Source: Arthrobacter sp. AK04
GTDB taxonomy: Bacteria > Actinomycetota > Actinomycetes > Actinomycetales > Micrococcaceae
Reading direction: 5' to 3'
Length of the DNA stretch: 64,000 bases
Assembly: GCF_021129155.1 (NCBI RefSeq)
Contig: NZ_JAJOMC010000010.1
Location: 1 to 64,000, forward strand
Under the pieces are notes generated by a model. That model saw nothing but the letters and a program-made list of their open reading frames with translations, had not been told where the DNA came from and made no database searches. Below, in pieces: positions 36,570 to 45,945 of this stretch. The stretch's first letter is position 1. Every line of letters begins with the position of its first letter. Both the position numbers and the translations under genes were made by a program.

Positions 36570-38331
36570 TGGAGGCACCCGCGGCGATCCACCGGTTCCC
36601 GGCTGCGGCGGCCGGCCTGTTGGCCGGGTCGTGTGCGGCTATGGAGGCCCGCACCGCATCGGCCTGCGGGCCGCTCATCCAAGGCACCGTTTCCAGCAAT
36701 GCCGCGGGGGCGCCGGAGGCGAACATGATGGCCCGGCCACGAGGAAAGGCGGCCAGGTCCGAGACGTCCAGGGTGCGTTCCTTGCGGTCGTCGTCGTGGC
36801 TGTAGGAGGTGCCTTGTTTGGAGCGGCTTCTGGTCATGTTGGAGTACCGGTACTCGCCCACGAGCTGCGCGAGCTCGTTCAGGAATTCGGCTTCGGCGAC
36901 GCCGCCGCCGTAGACCTTGATGTTGGAGGCGCTCCAGAGCTTGCGCATGCCCTCGCGGCCCCACACTTCGACGCCTTGTGACCAGGACTGGAGGATGGTC
37001 ATCAGGACGATGCCCCGGGAGCCGTAGTGGCTGTAGAGGTTCGGCAGCTCGCGCCAGCGGCAGACGTTGGCTGCTTCGTCCAGGACACCGATCATTGGTG
37101 TGGCCAGCCGGCCGCCGGGTGAATGGACGGCCAGTTCTTCGGCGGCCTCGACCGTGGCCACGGTCAGCGCCGTCACCAGCGGGCCGGCGGTGCCTTTGCC
37201 TTCCTTGGACAGGCTGTACAGCGTGCCCTTGGACCGGACGAATGCTGCCGGATCGAACTGGGGCCGACGATCGTCGTCGCCTTGAGGCGTCACCCAGCGG
37301 GCGACTTGGCGGTTGGTGAGGCAGGAGGCCATCTGCAGTGCCGTGCCGTACACGCCGCCGCGCTGTTTCTCGGGTGCGTTGATGACGCCGCCGACGGCGT
37401 TGGAGGTCTGGGTGAAGCCGTGGGCTTTGAGGATGTCCACTGCTTCGTCGTCGGCGGGACGGGTCAGCCACGTGTGCACCTGCGTGATCGGGCGCCCGTC
37501 GAGGGCTGCGGCGAGCAGGAGCCCGGCGAGGAGATCCTGACCGGCGGGGTCGAAGTAGGCGTCCGTTTTGGCGTCCGGGCCGCGGGAACCGGCGGCGAAG
37601 TGGTCGGCCAGGCGTGCCGCTTTCACTTCGTCCGTGACGTAGGACAGGGGGTTCCACCACCAAGAAGGTTCCTCGAGGGCGACGGACTGCGGATCGAAGA
37701 CCCAGACCGGGCCCTCGGCGGCCCGGACGTCGCGCGTTCCATCAACGATGTCCCGCTTGTTCGAGGTCACCAACGCCGCTCCCGGGGCGGCGAGGATCGC
37801 AGGGATCGCCCTTGAGGTCGTCTTGCCCGTCCTGGGTCCCCAGATGTCGATGTGCATGTCTTCCCAGGAGCCGTAGACCATCTGCCCGCCGAGGACTGTC
37901 TTGCCTACCGGGACGCCGGGTGAGCCTTTCACTCCGAGACGTTCGGCGGTGGCCGTGGCGCCGCGCAGGCTCAGGGCGCGCAAGTCCTTAACCTTGGCCA
38001 TGTGCTGGGCGGCGGCGTCCACGCGGGACCGCTTGGACCGTTTGCGCAGCACCGCGCGGACCACCAGAACGGCCACAAGGAGGATGAGGACGCCGAAACC
38101 GATCAATACCCAGGTGGCGGCCGCAGGCCACGCGACCTTCTGCGAGATCAGGCCGAAGACCAATTCAAAGGGGTTCACCGGCAGCTGCTGGCCGTCATTG
38201 GACAGCAGCGACCCGAGGTGCACGGCTCCGGCCACCGAGCCGACACCGAGCACCACGACGGTGATGAAGACCCACAGCAGGATGGTTTCGCCATCCATCC
38301 TGGAGCGCTTGCCGCTGCTTGGTGCACCCAT
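36562..38331 (-). CDS. Type IV coupling protein (TraG/VirD4-like)
   Basis: A 589-residue membrane ATPase that links DNA to the conjugative channel. Two N-terminal membrane helices (ILLWVFITVVVLGVGSVAGA; AATWVLIGFGVLILLVAVLV) precede the P-loop WGPRTGKTTSRAIPAI and the DEAA Walker-B site (MIGVLDEAANVCRWRELPN), followed by a TraM-recognition-like C-terminal part. The start ATG at 38331 overlaps the stop of the upstream ATPase (TGATG). Conjugation genes 36-44 kb are tightly coupled on this strand. Confidence 0.92.
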   Translation of the reverse strand: MGAPSSGKRSRMDGETILLWVFITVVVLGVGSVAGAVHLGSLLSNDGQQLPVNPFELVFGLISQKVAWPAAATWVLIGFGVLILLVAVLVVRAVLRKRSKRSRVDAAAQHMAKVKDLRALSLRGATATAERLGVKGSPGVPVGKTVLGGQMVYGSWEDMHIDIWGPRTGKTTSRAIPAILAAPGAALVTSNKRDIVDGTRDVRAAEGPVWVFDPQSVALEEPSWWWNPLSYVTDEVKAARLADHFAAGSRGPDAKTDAYFDPAGQDLLAGLLLAAALDGRPITQVHTWLTRPADDEAVDILKAHGFTQTSNAVGGVINAPEKQRGGVYGTALQMASCLTNRQVARWVTPQGDDDRRPQFDPAAFVRSKGTLYSLSKEGKGTAGPLVTALTVATVEAAEELAVHSPGGRLATPMIGVLDEAANVCRWRELPNLYSHYGSRGIVLMTILQSWSQGVEVWGREGMRKLWSASNIKVYGGGVAEAEFLNELAQLVGEYRYSNMTRSRSKQGTSYSHDDDRKERTLDVSDLAAFPRGRAIMFASGAPAALLETVPWMSGPQADAVRASIAAHDPANRPAAAAGNRWIAAGASNE

Positions 38332-39940
38332 CAGTTCTCCCCTTCGCCATTCCTGCTGATCGTCCAACGCTTGTTGGTGTCATGCAGTCGCTCCTCAACA
38401 CTGGTGAGTTTGAGCGCGACCGGGATCCCCGGGCGGCCGCCGACTTTGAAGAGGAACTTGCCCAGGCCCGGGCGGACCCGTTTGCGGGATCCGCCGACGT
38501 CGGTCCATGACCCCGGGTCAGCCCATGAGATGAGGCGGGCTTGCTCGGCCCGGGAGAGGGTGACGGCTTTATTCAGTTTTTCCATTTCGGCTCCGGGGAG
38601 CGCGCCGCAGACGACCATGCCGGAGCGTTCGACGAATCCGCGGGCTTTCATCCGTTCGGATTCGGTGGGCAGGGCTTCGAGGTCGCTCATGGTGTGCGTG
38701 ATCATGGCCTGCCCGACGCCCTCCGTGCGGTTGAGGCGGGTCAGCGAGTCAACCCGGTCGACCATGCCTTCACCGGAGCGCAGGGCCCGCCACAGCTCGT
38801 CCATGACGACGAAGTAGTTCCGGCGCGGTTCCAGGCTGGCGTCTGCCAGGGCGTGGGCGACCTGGACGGTGGCGAACCCGGTTGACCAGCAAGCCAGCAG
38901 GCAGGCCGCCTGGATGTCGCGCTGCGTGTCGGAGATCCCTGAGAGGTCGAAGACCACGGGTTTGGTCAGGTCCATCGGCTGGTCGGTGGGCTGGGAGAAC
39001 ATGTCCGAGAACCGGCCCGAGCCGTCGAGGGAGTACAGCGACTGGCGCAGCTGGTCGGTCGCGTCGAGGTAGCGGCTCATATCGCCACGGTCCAGGGCGA
39101 TCGCCCGCAGCTCGTCGGGGGCGTCTTTGATGACCTCGATCAGATCCCCGATCAGGGGAACGCGGTCCAGGCGCTCGTCCAGGATGTGCAGGGCCCGGTC
39201 AATCAGGGATTCCTCGTGGGCGCTGGGCTTGGCGTTCCGCACGATGGTGATCAGCGCCGTAATCATGTTCAGGCGCCGGTTGTGCGAGTCGGCCATCAGC
39301 TGTTCGGCCAGCTTCTCCGCCTTCGCCGCTGCAGCGAGCAGCGGCGCGGGGGGGGGGGGGCCCCGCGGCGGGGCGCGGGGGGGCGGGGGTGGGGGGGGGG
39401 GGGGGGGGGGTGCTGCGTGAGGGGGGCGCCCGGGGCGGCGCGGGGGTCCAGGACGTTCAAGTGGCCGCGTCCTGGACCCAGGCTGATGACCTGCCCGCCG
39501 AGGGCTTCGATCAGGTCAACGTAGTCCGGCTTTAGGTCGCCGAGGATCAACGGGTTGATGCTCCGGCCTGCCAGGCCCAGGACGATGTGCCGGACCAGGG
39601 TGGACTTGCCGTAGTGCGGCAGGCCGAGGACAAACATGGAGGGGTTGTTGATCATGCCGTGCATGAACCAGCTGATCGGATCGGCGCCGAAGGGCGCTCC
39701 GGTGTCGGTGTGAACGCCGATCGGCACTCCCAGGATCGGGGTGCCCGACCCGCCCACGAACGGCCAGAGACCACAGACCTGGACCGAGGTTCCGCGCCAT
39801 TCGTCGGCTGCCGTGACGTAGACGGCTTCGCCCTGTCCGCGGCCGCGCCAGCCCCGCAGACCCGGGCGGCGGGCGACAGCGGCCGCGAGCTTGGAGGCAG
39901 GAGCCTGTGTGCGCTGGTGCTTGGTCTTGCTGCCGAACAT
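38331..39940 (-). pseudogene. VirB4-like conjugation ATPase, broken at poly-G tract
   Basis: The N-terminal half (39940 down to about 39430) has the P-loop FVLGLPHYGKSTLVRHIVLG and reads to GRGHLNVLDPRAAPGA. The C-terminal half resumes in another frame at APLLAAAAKAEKLAEQLM then ADSHNRRLNMITALITIVRN and carries the Walker-B-like FVVMDELWRALRSGEG. Between them lies an 80-90 base G-rich low-complexity tract encoding implausible proline/arginine runs. The length fits a corrupted stretch rather than a deletion, so a sequencing artefact is likely and the true gene may be intact. It overlaps its neighbours at both ends. Confidence 0.8.
39347..39440. repeat. G-rich low-complexity tract inside ATPase gene
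   Basis: Nearly pure G with runs up to 20, flanked by normal coding sequence on both sides. It shifts the reading frame of the VirB4-like gene. Together with the poly-C run at 1-54 it points to base-calling or assembly error. Confidence 0.85.
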
Positions 39941-41451
39941 CACATGGCCTCGCGGATCTCTTCGGGAACCTTCAAGTGCTTGGGCAGGACCAGCCCCAGT
40001 GGCAGGGACGCGGCAAAGGCAGAATCCTGTGAGCCGTAAGCGCGCCGCAACAGCAGACGTGCCGACGGGCCGAGGTTGCCTTCCACGACAGCCACGGCGT
40101 CCTCAAGGTCACGGGCGGACAGCACCGTGGCCGTGACCACCATGCCGAAGTTGACCAGCCCGGCCCCCTTGGCTTCCTCAGCTGCGGTGGCCTGCGCCGC
40201 ACGGGCATCGACCAGGGCGCGGGCGGTGGGCCGGTTGGTCGAGGAGGCCCGGGTCAGGGCGCTGGTCTGGTCCGACTCCACGATGGCGGCCGCGCGGCCG
40301 GCTTCGATCGGCCGGTACAGCAAGGTGACGCGCTTGCGGTCGATCTCCCCGTGCGGTGCAACCAGGCGGGCCAGCGCTGATGCCAGGATGTGTCCGCGCG
40401 GGGCTCCCGTCATCGTCCATGACACCGAGTGCCCGGAATCGTGGCGGTATCCGTCCCAGTCCGCTTGATGGGCGGATGGTCCGACGTCGCTCCAATCCAG
40501 GTCAACGGGTGTGCCCTGGTAGTGGGCTTCGTCGATGAGCCGGGCTGCTGCAGGGTCGTATGCGACCCGAACGACCTCGCACAGTTGCTGGGCGTTCAAC
40601 GGTGCGCATGCCCCGGCGCCGGTGGATTCCAGACGCTCGGTCAGGCTGGGAAGCCGTGAGGCGAGATCCCTTGCGATTTCTTCTGGCGTGCGTCGTTTGC
40701 CTCCGGCTCGGGCGGCGGCGCTGAATGTCAGCGCGACCCATGCGCGGATCGTGGCCGATCCCTGCGGGTAGGTGTTCAAGGCCTCCCGGAGCATGGCCTT
40801 GGCAATGTCAGGGGCGTCGTCGTGGATGTTCGATTCAACTTCCCGGCGCAACCGCGCGCCGGAATCGGGTGCGGTTTCGACCGTGACGGATGCAGCCACG
40901 ACGGCAGGTTCATTCGACAACGAGGCCAGCCAGCCGCCCCAGTTAGCTACCCAGGCATCGATCTGCTCGGGATCGACCAGGGATGCACCGTCGGGCTGGG
41001 TGCCGAAGACAACGGTGTAGTGGGCGGTGGCGGGAAGGTGGATCAGCGCGAAGGGGCGGCCATAGGAGTCGGTGAACTCGTAAAGCTTGGAGCCGGCGGA
41101 GATCCCGGGCAGCTGGTACTCGCCCCAAGGCGTCAGTCCCAACGGACCGGAGCGGTAGATGTTGGCGCGTCTGCGCCGTGCTGAGCGGAAGGCCAGCCGG
41201 GCGAAGATCCGCTCCCCTACGGACTTGTTGTGCTTGTCGGTCACCGAGACGACGGCCAGCGCCAGCCCAAGGACGAGCAGGGCAATGAGCCCGGCGAACC
41301 AGCCGCCGACAAAGAGACAGATCACCGTGATGATGAGGCCAACAAACAAACCGGCTGTTGCCAGGCCACCAAGGGTGCCGATGCCCGCTTTGCGCGGACG
41401 CCGCCAGTTGCCGTAGGTCGGTTCTCTGTATGTGTTCTCGATAGCGGCCAT
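39940..41451 (-). CDS. SCO6880-family conjugation protein
   Basis: A 503-residue membrane-associated protein. Two helices near the N-terminus (GGLATAGLFVGLIITVICLF and WFAGLIALLVLGLALAVVSV) resemble PrgI, and the rest resembles the N-terminal domain of VirB4 without a P-loop (YRSGPLGLTPWGEYQLPGIS; SWTMTGAPRGHILASALARL). In this system type it pairs with the separate ATPase gene downstream. I use the ATG at 41451, eight bases after GGGGGT, just inside the upstream stop. Confidence 0.85.
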   Translation of the reverse strand: MAAIENTYREPTYGNWRRPRKAGIGTLGGLATAGLFVGLIITVICLFVGGWFAGLIALLVLGLALAVVSVTDKHNKSVGERIFARLAFRSARRRRANIYRSGPLGLTPWGEYQLPGISAGSKLYEFTDSYGRPFALIHLPATAHYTVVFGTQPDGASLVDPEQIDAWVANWGGWLASLSNEPAVVAASVTVETAPDSGARLRREVESNIHDDAPDIAKAMLREALNTYPQGSATIRAWVALTFSAAARAGGKRRTPEEIARDLASRLPSLTERLESTGAGACAPLNAQQLCEVVRVAYDPAAARLIDEAHYQGTPVDLDWSDVGPSAHQADWDGYRHDSGHSVSWTMTGAPRGHILASALARLVAPHGEIDRKRVTLLYRPIEAGRAAAIVESDQTSALTRASSTNRPTARALVDARAAQATAAEEAKGAGLVNFGMVVTATVLSARDLEDAVAVVEGNLGPSARLLLRRAYGSQDSAFAASLPLGLVLPKHLKVPEEIREAM

Positions 41452-41452
41452 G

Positions 41453-42757
41453 TCAGGCACCCCCCGTGGATTCTTCGCTCATGTCTTTGATGGCACCGGA
41501 AGCGGACTGGCCTGCTTCAACGCCCTTTTGTGCGGACAGTACGGCGACACCGCCCGCGCCCGCGGCCACAGCGCCACTGCTGGCGGCTGCTCCGCTGCCT
41601 GCAGCAGCACTGCCGGCACCGGTGGATGGTGCCGCGCCAGTGGCTCCGGCGCTCCGGGTACCTGTTTTCCCCGCTGTGCCGGACGTTCCTGCTGTTCCCT
41701 GGCTGCCAGTGCCCGAGGGGCCCTGCGATCCAGGGCTTTGGCTCGAGGTGCTGCTGGTTGTCGTCGAGCTGGTGGAAGATCCGCCGCCGCGTCCGGCGCT
41801 GCCCATGCTGATTGCACCGGAAGCCAGTGCGCCGACCGTCCCTGCTGCCAGACCGCCACCGCCGGCAGCGACAGCACCAACCATCGGGGTGACGAACCGC
41901 ATGAGGGCTGGCATGGCGAACAAGGCAATGATCATCAGAGCCAGTCCGGTGACCGTTGCCAGGAGCGCAGAGCCGAAGTCTTTGCCGTCACCAACGTTTC
42001 CGAAGATCTTGCTGCCGCTGAGCTGGAAGGCCGTCGCGTAGATAATGGCGGCCGCGGGCTTGTAGAGAATGAAAGCGATCAGCCAAGCTGTGCACTTCTG
42101 GAACCAACCCCTGCCTGCCTCGGTGTTGCTGAAAGCTGCAGCCGTCGGGAAAATCCCTGTCAGGATGACGAGCAGGCCACCGCGGATGATCATGAGTACG
42201 ATCTGCATTACGGAGGCCAGAATCGCGATGAGCCCCAGGAGGATGATCATGATCGACCCGATCGGGCTGGTGGCCGAAAGCGCCAACAAGGCCGTGATGT
42301 TTTCGTTGAACGAGGTCCCGTTCGTGGAATTAGTGATGATCCAGGCTGAGAACTGATCCGCCGCGACGGTCAGCAGTCCCACTGCTGCCACACCGGCGCC
42401 GGAGACAACGATTAGGGTCGCCAGCGAACGCACCAGATCCCGCAAAGGCGCACCCCTACGTTCAATCGCCATCTTGGCTGCACCCACGAGGACAGACACC
42501 ACAGCCAGGGAGGCCGTCCAGAAGTAGAGACTGTTCTGCAGAAACAACACCGGGTCACTCGCAGTGGACCCTCCCGGGGCTGCGGTGAGAGCGGGAGTTC
42601 CCACGTTCACCCAAAATGTCCCAAGTGTTTGGACTGTTTGTCCTACGGCATCGGCAATAGCTTTCGCCATGTTCTTGACGGCATCATTGGCGACGTCCTC
42701 CAAAGCCGCGCCTGCATGGCAGCCGATGCTGAAGGTGTCCCATCCTTCGCAGGCCAT
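41453..42757 (-). CDS. TrbL/VirB6-like conjugation channel protein
   Basis: A 434-residue polytopic membrane protein with about six to eight helices between residues 70 and 310 (LYFWTASLAVVSVLVGAAKM; IGSIMIILLGLIAILASVMQ; ALMIIALFAMPALMRFVTPM). The last 120 residues are a Gly/Ser/Thr/Ala-rich tail (SSTSSTTTSSTSSQSPGSQG). This layout matches TrbL/VirB6-like inner-membrane channel components. The start overlaps the previous stop at 42757. Confidence 0.85.
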   Translation of the reverse strand: MACEGWDTFSIGCHAGAALEDVANDAVKNMAKAIADAVGQTVQTLGTFWVNVGTPALTAAPGGSTASDPVLFLQNSLYFWTASLAVVSVLVGAAKMAIERRGAPLRDLVRSLATLIVVSGAGVAAVGLLTVAADQFSAWIITNSTNGTSFNENITALLALSATSPIGSIMIILLGLIAILASVMQIVLMIIRGGLLVILTGIFPTAAAFSNTEAGRGWFQKCTAWLIAFILYKPAAAIIYATAFQLSGSKIFGNVGDGKDFGSALLATVTGLALMIIALFAMPALMRFVTPMVGAVAAGGGGLAAGTVGALASGAISMGSAGRGGGSSTSSTTTSSTSSQSPGSQGPSGTGSQGTAGTSGTAGKTGTRSAGATGAAPSTGAGSAAAGSGAAASSGAVAAGAGGVAVLSAQKGVEAGQSASGAIKDMSEESTGGA

Positions 42758-43482
42758 CAGACACCAGACCAGGGAATGTACCCGGACAAGTCACTTATCT
42801 GTCCCCCGCCCGTGCTGCCGGTAGCGGGAACAACAACCTTCCAGTCGCCGCTTTGCCACTGGAGCGGAACAGGAACGGAAACCAGCGCACCGTTGCTGCC
42901 CTTTGCAGCAATGACGATCACGGCTCGATCGGGTTCATACGAGCGGATCTGGAAGCCTGCGATCTGCGCTGTCACAGCTGATGTCGCTTGCGGCTCAGGC
43001 TGATTCAGCAGTGCATCTCGTTCGGGTCCAGGGACTGCTAGCTCCTCATAAACCAGTCGAGCCTTCCCCGTAGCGGAAAGCACGGCGACGTTTGACGCCG
43101 CGTACAGGGCTCCCATGGGTGAGTGTGCAAAGCAGGAGCGGAGGCCGTTGGCTTCGGTCTTGCCGGGGCCGAACTGGGTAGGTGACGTTGGTGCGGCGAT
43201 CTTCCCAACCAATTCCCATTTGGTGTCGGTTGGTGTGGTGGCCGGCTTGGCCTGGTCACCGGATGACAGGCCGCACACGCTGGCCGCCGACGTCGCCGTA
43301 GGTTGGCCGCTGCTGGTGTTCGTGCTGGTAGTGCTCGGTTCAGGGGACGCCGTTCCGCCGCCTCTGGGAACCAGGGCCAGGATTACCCCGAGCGCGACAA
43401 TGATCGCCACGACAACGGCCGAGATGATGAACTTAGGTTTGGTCAGCGGATTCTGGTCTTCGTTCACTGTCGGTTCAGTCAT
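42757..43482 (-). CDS. Single-pass membrane conjugation protein
   Basis: A 241-residue protein: short cytoplasmic N-terminus, one helix (FIISAVVVAIIVALGVILAL), a Ser/Thr-rich linker and an extracellular domain with GLRSCFAHSPMGALYAASNV and DWKVVVPAT. The last feature resembles NTF2-like / VirB8-like domains of Gram-positive transfer systems. It is coupled to the TrbL-like gene. I cannot name the exact family with confidence. Confidence 0.7.
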   Translation of the reverse strand: MTEPTVNEDQNPLTKPKFIISAVVVAIIVALGVILALVPRGGGTASPEPSTTSTNTSSGQPTATSAASVCGLSSGDQAKPATTPTDTKWELVGKIAAPTSPTQFGPGKTEANGLRSCFAHSPMGALYAASNVAVLSATGKARLVYEELAVPGPERDALLNQPEPQATSAVTAQIAGFQIRSYEPDRAVIVIAAKGSNGALVSVPVPLQWQSGDWKVVVPATGSTGGGQISDLSGYIPWSGV

Positions 43483-43494
43483 GGCTGAAGCTCC

Positions 43495-43782
43495 TTAGAC
43501 CAGGGCGCCTACGACGCCGCCAGCGGAGGCTGCCAGGATGCAGCCGCCGAGGACCCACGCCAGACGGCCGGCATGCTCGCCGCCCTCTCCGCGTCGGTTG
43601 TTGATCATCATCGTTCCGGCTGTGATCAGGATGCCCGCCACGGCCAGGCCGAAAACGATCCATGCGAGCCACTTGAGCATCGTCAGTACGCCTTCAGAGC
43701 CGGGAGGCGCTTCACCTGTGCCCGGGTTCGGTATCTCTGTGATGGCAAAGCTTGACCATTCAATGGCCTTGGAGAACAACAT
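43495..43782 (-). CDS. Small two-helix membrane protein (VirB2-like?)
   Basis: A 95-residue protein with two membrane helices (LKWLAWIVFGLAVAGILITA and AWVLGGCILAASAGGVVGAL) separated by a charged loop. The size and topology match pilin-like VirB2/TrbC proteins, which form the transfer channel surface. The assignment rests on topology and on its place in the operon only. Confidence 0.6.
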   Translation of the reverse strand: MLFSKAIEWSSFAITEIPNPGTGEAPPGSEGVLTMLKWLAWIVFGLAVAGILITAGTMMINNRRGEGGEHAGRLAWVLGGCILAASAGGVVGALV

Positions 43783-43795
43783 GAGTTTCTACTTT

Positions 43796-44413
43796 CTACT
43801 TGGCCGCGAGTCCGGCGGTGGAAGTTACTGCGAGATGCACCTGTTCAAGAGTGGTGCGGGCTTCTTTGGGAAGTTCCTCGGCGGCGACGTCGTGGCCGTA
43901 GCGCCATGCGTCCACCCAGGGGAAATGCCACATGTGGGGCACTCCCCCGCCGACGACGCGAGCGAAGTCGCGGATCTCTTTGGGGAGCCGTCCGGGAGCG
44001 TCAGCCATGACCACCAGGCCTGCGACCTGGATCCCGGGAAGCGACCTTGATGCCCATTCAGTCGCAGCCAACCGTGCCGCACGAAGGCCGGGGATATTGG
44101 ACCGGGCAACCAGGACGATCACGGATCCGGCTGTCGTCAAAGGCCACTGATGCTCGGCGGCTTTGGTTCTCTTGTCCAGGCGTGCGAGCGATGTTTCGCC
44201 CGCGCCGCCGTGGACGCCAAGCCACCAAAAGCTCGGTTCCCTCCCCGCAACGTTCCTTCGGGGAAGCCGGTCCGCCTGGTCCGGCTGCGGAACACTCAGC
44301 TGTGGCCTGGTCGCCCCCGTAGGGATGAACGGCGGCTCTTCCGGGATAGCTGGAACGGGTTCGTCGATAGTTTCTGCGCCGAGCGTCACCCAGCGATTCT
44401 TTGAGACCGGCAT
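43796..44413 (-). CDS. DUF6668-family protein
   Basis: A 205-residue protein found with actinobacterial conjugation operons. WWLGVHGGAGETSLARLDKR is a P-loop-like segment in which the usual Lys is Glu, so ATP binding is doubtful. SVIVLVARSNIPGLRAARLA and PGIQVAGLVVMADAPGRLPK resemble ParA/MinD strands. AGGGGA six bases before the ATG at 44413 supports this start over 44464. It is the first gene of the leftward transfer operon and diverges from the HTH gene at 44557. Confidence 0.75.
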   Translation of the reverse strand: MPVSKNRWVTLGAETIDEPVPAIPEEPPFIPTGATRPQLSVPQPDQADRLPRRNVAGREPSFWWLGVHGGAGETSLARLDKRTKAAEHQWPLTTAGSVIVLVARSNIPGLRAARLAATEWASRSLPGIQVAGLVVMADAPGRLPKEIRDFARVVGGGVPHMWHFPWVDAWRYGHDVAAEELPKEARTTLEQVHLAVTSTAGLAAK

Positions 44414-44556
44414 TTCACATCCCCTACTAATGTCCGCAAAGATCGTATCGGTACCATCCGACACGAAAGGCCAAAAGTGACCGCGAACAACAGCTTTAGT
44501 ACCTTTCAGTCACTTCTAGTACATCACAGTACCAATTTGTGGTCTACGATGGCTCT

Positions 44557-44829
44557 ATGCGGTGGGACGGACTGAGCGTGGACCCCAAGTACCTGGAAGC
44601 ACTTTTCGCCAAGTACCCGGAGCGTCTTACGCCTCAGGACCTCGAAGAGATCTTTGGGTTGTCCCGAAACACCGTCTACCGCTGGCTCCAAACCGGAGTG
44701 ATTCCTGCTTACCAAGTCGAGAAGACATGGTTGATCGCCAGAGATCAAGTCAAGGACTGGGTCTGGGAGAACCGGAACACGCTGAGGAAGGGCCAGACAC
44801 CGGAAGTGAACGACGAGGACCAGCCCTAG
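44557..44829 (+). CDS. Small HTH (excisionase/MerR-like) DNA-binding protein
   Basis: A 90-residue protein with a helix-turn-helix of the HTH_17 type: LTPQDLEEIFGLSRNTVYRW and LQTGVIPAYQVEKTWLIARD. Such proteins act as excisionases or regulators on plasmids and integrative elements. Start at 44557 or an in-frame GTG at 44539 is unclear; neither has a strong ribosome-binding site. Three AGTAC repeats (about 44497-44533) in the divergent promoter region are possible binding sites. Confidence 0.75.
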   Translation: MRWDGLSVDPKYLEALFAKYPERLTPQDLEEIFGLSRNTVYRWLQTGVIPAYQVEKTWLIARDQVKDWVWENRNTLRKGQTPEVNDEDQP

Positions 44830-44862
44830 GGCGAAGCAGCCGAGCAGATGTGAGGGGGACAC

Positions 44863-45945
44863 ATGCAATCACGAACGAGCGCGCCCGCGTTGGTCGCCGG
44901 CGCCGTCCTTGCACCCGTCGGCTTGGTGCTGTCCATCATCCTGTTCGGCGGGGGCTCTCAGGCCGCGGCCGACGTCTGTTCACCGACCGGTTCCAGTGTC
45001 AGCGTTGACGCAAGCCAGCTGCCCAAGGTGGCTGTGGCCGGCTACGAGGGCGAGCAGCTCAAGAATGCGGCCCTGATCATCAACGCAGGCAAAGCCCTTG
45101 GCCTGTCGGCCCGGGGGCAGACGATCGGTGTCATGACGGCCATGGGCGAATCCGGTTTGCGTGTCCTGGACTACGGCGACGGCCCGGGGCCCGACTCCCG
45201 GGGACTGTTTCAGCAGCGCGACAACGGCGCGTGGGGGTCCTACCCGGACCGGATGAACCCTACGGCTTCAGCCACGAACTTCTTTACCGCCCTGCAGAAG
45301 GTCAGCGGGTGGGAACAGCTCGAACCGACCACGGCCGCGCACCGGGTCCAGCGCAACGCCGACCCGTTCCACTACCAGTCCTACTGGGCGGCCGCCGTCG
45401 AGGTCGTCGCCGCCCTGGCCGACGTTCAGATCACCGATGTCGGCGGGGAAAGCTCCTGCGGGATCCCCGGCCAATCCGGCAAAGACGATGACCTGCCGTG
45501 GCGCACGGCCAAGATCTACGAGCCATCCCCGCTGGGCATGTACAACCGCGAATGCGTCGACTTCGCCCTCTGGCGCGTCAACCAGCAACTGGGCAGCACC
45601 ACCGCCCCTTACAAGATCCTGAACGGCACTTTCCGGCCTGACGGTGCCGTTCTCGGCTCGGCCCTTACCTGGAAAGACGGCTGGGACGCCAAGGGCTGGC
45701 CCACCGGTGGAACGCCACGTGTTGGCGCTGTCGTCTGGTACTCCCCCGGCACCGGGGGCGCCGACGGCACCTACGGCCACGTCGCCGTCGTCAAAGCCGT
45801 CAGCGGTGACGGCAGCTTCCTGGAAGAGGGCTACAACGGCAACCCCGCCCCGAACGATCACACCTACTACACCCGCACAGTAGAGAACGGCACTCCCAGC
45901 GCCTTTCTTTACCTGCCCGGCAGCAACTCACCGAAGGAACCATGA
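44863..45945 (+). CDS. Lysozyme-like + CHAP peptidoglycan hydrolase
   Basis: A 360-residue secreted or membrane-anchored cell-wall enzyme that opens the wall for the transfer machine (VirB1-like role). The N-terminal helix is LVAGAVLAPVGLVLSIILFG. A lysozyme/transglycosylase-like domain includes GVMTAMGESGLRVLDYGDG and GLFQQRDNGAWGSYPDRMNP. The C-terminal CHAP domain has the catalytic Cys in NRECVDFALWR and His in GTYGHVAVVKAV. It overlaps the lipoprotein gene by four bases. Confidence 0.88.
   Translation: MQSRTSAPALVAGAVLAPVGLVLSIILFGGGSQAAADVCSPTGSSVSVDASQLPKVAVAGYEGEQLKNAALIINAGKALGLSARGQTIGVMTAMGESGLRVLDYGDGPGPDSRGLFQQRDNGAWGSYPDRMNPTASATNFFTALQKVSGWEQLEPTTAAHRVQRNADPFHYQSYWAAAVEVVAALADVQITDVGGESSCGIPGQSGKDDDLPWRTAKIYEPSPLGMYNRECVDFALWRVNQQLGSTTAPYKILNGTFRPDGAVLGSALTWKDGWDAKGWPTGGTPRVGAVVWYSPGTGGADGTYGHVAVVKAVSGDGSFLEEGYNGNPAPNDHTYYTRTVENGTPSAFLYLPGSNSPKEP

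Noticed and set aside
36566..37663. 365-codon frame overlapping the coupling protein
   Set aside because: Arg-rich shadow in the same orientation but another frame; the coupling-protein frame has all family motifs.
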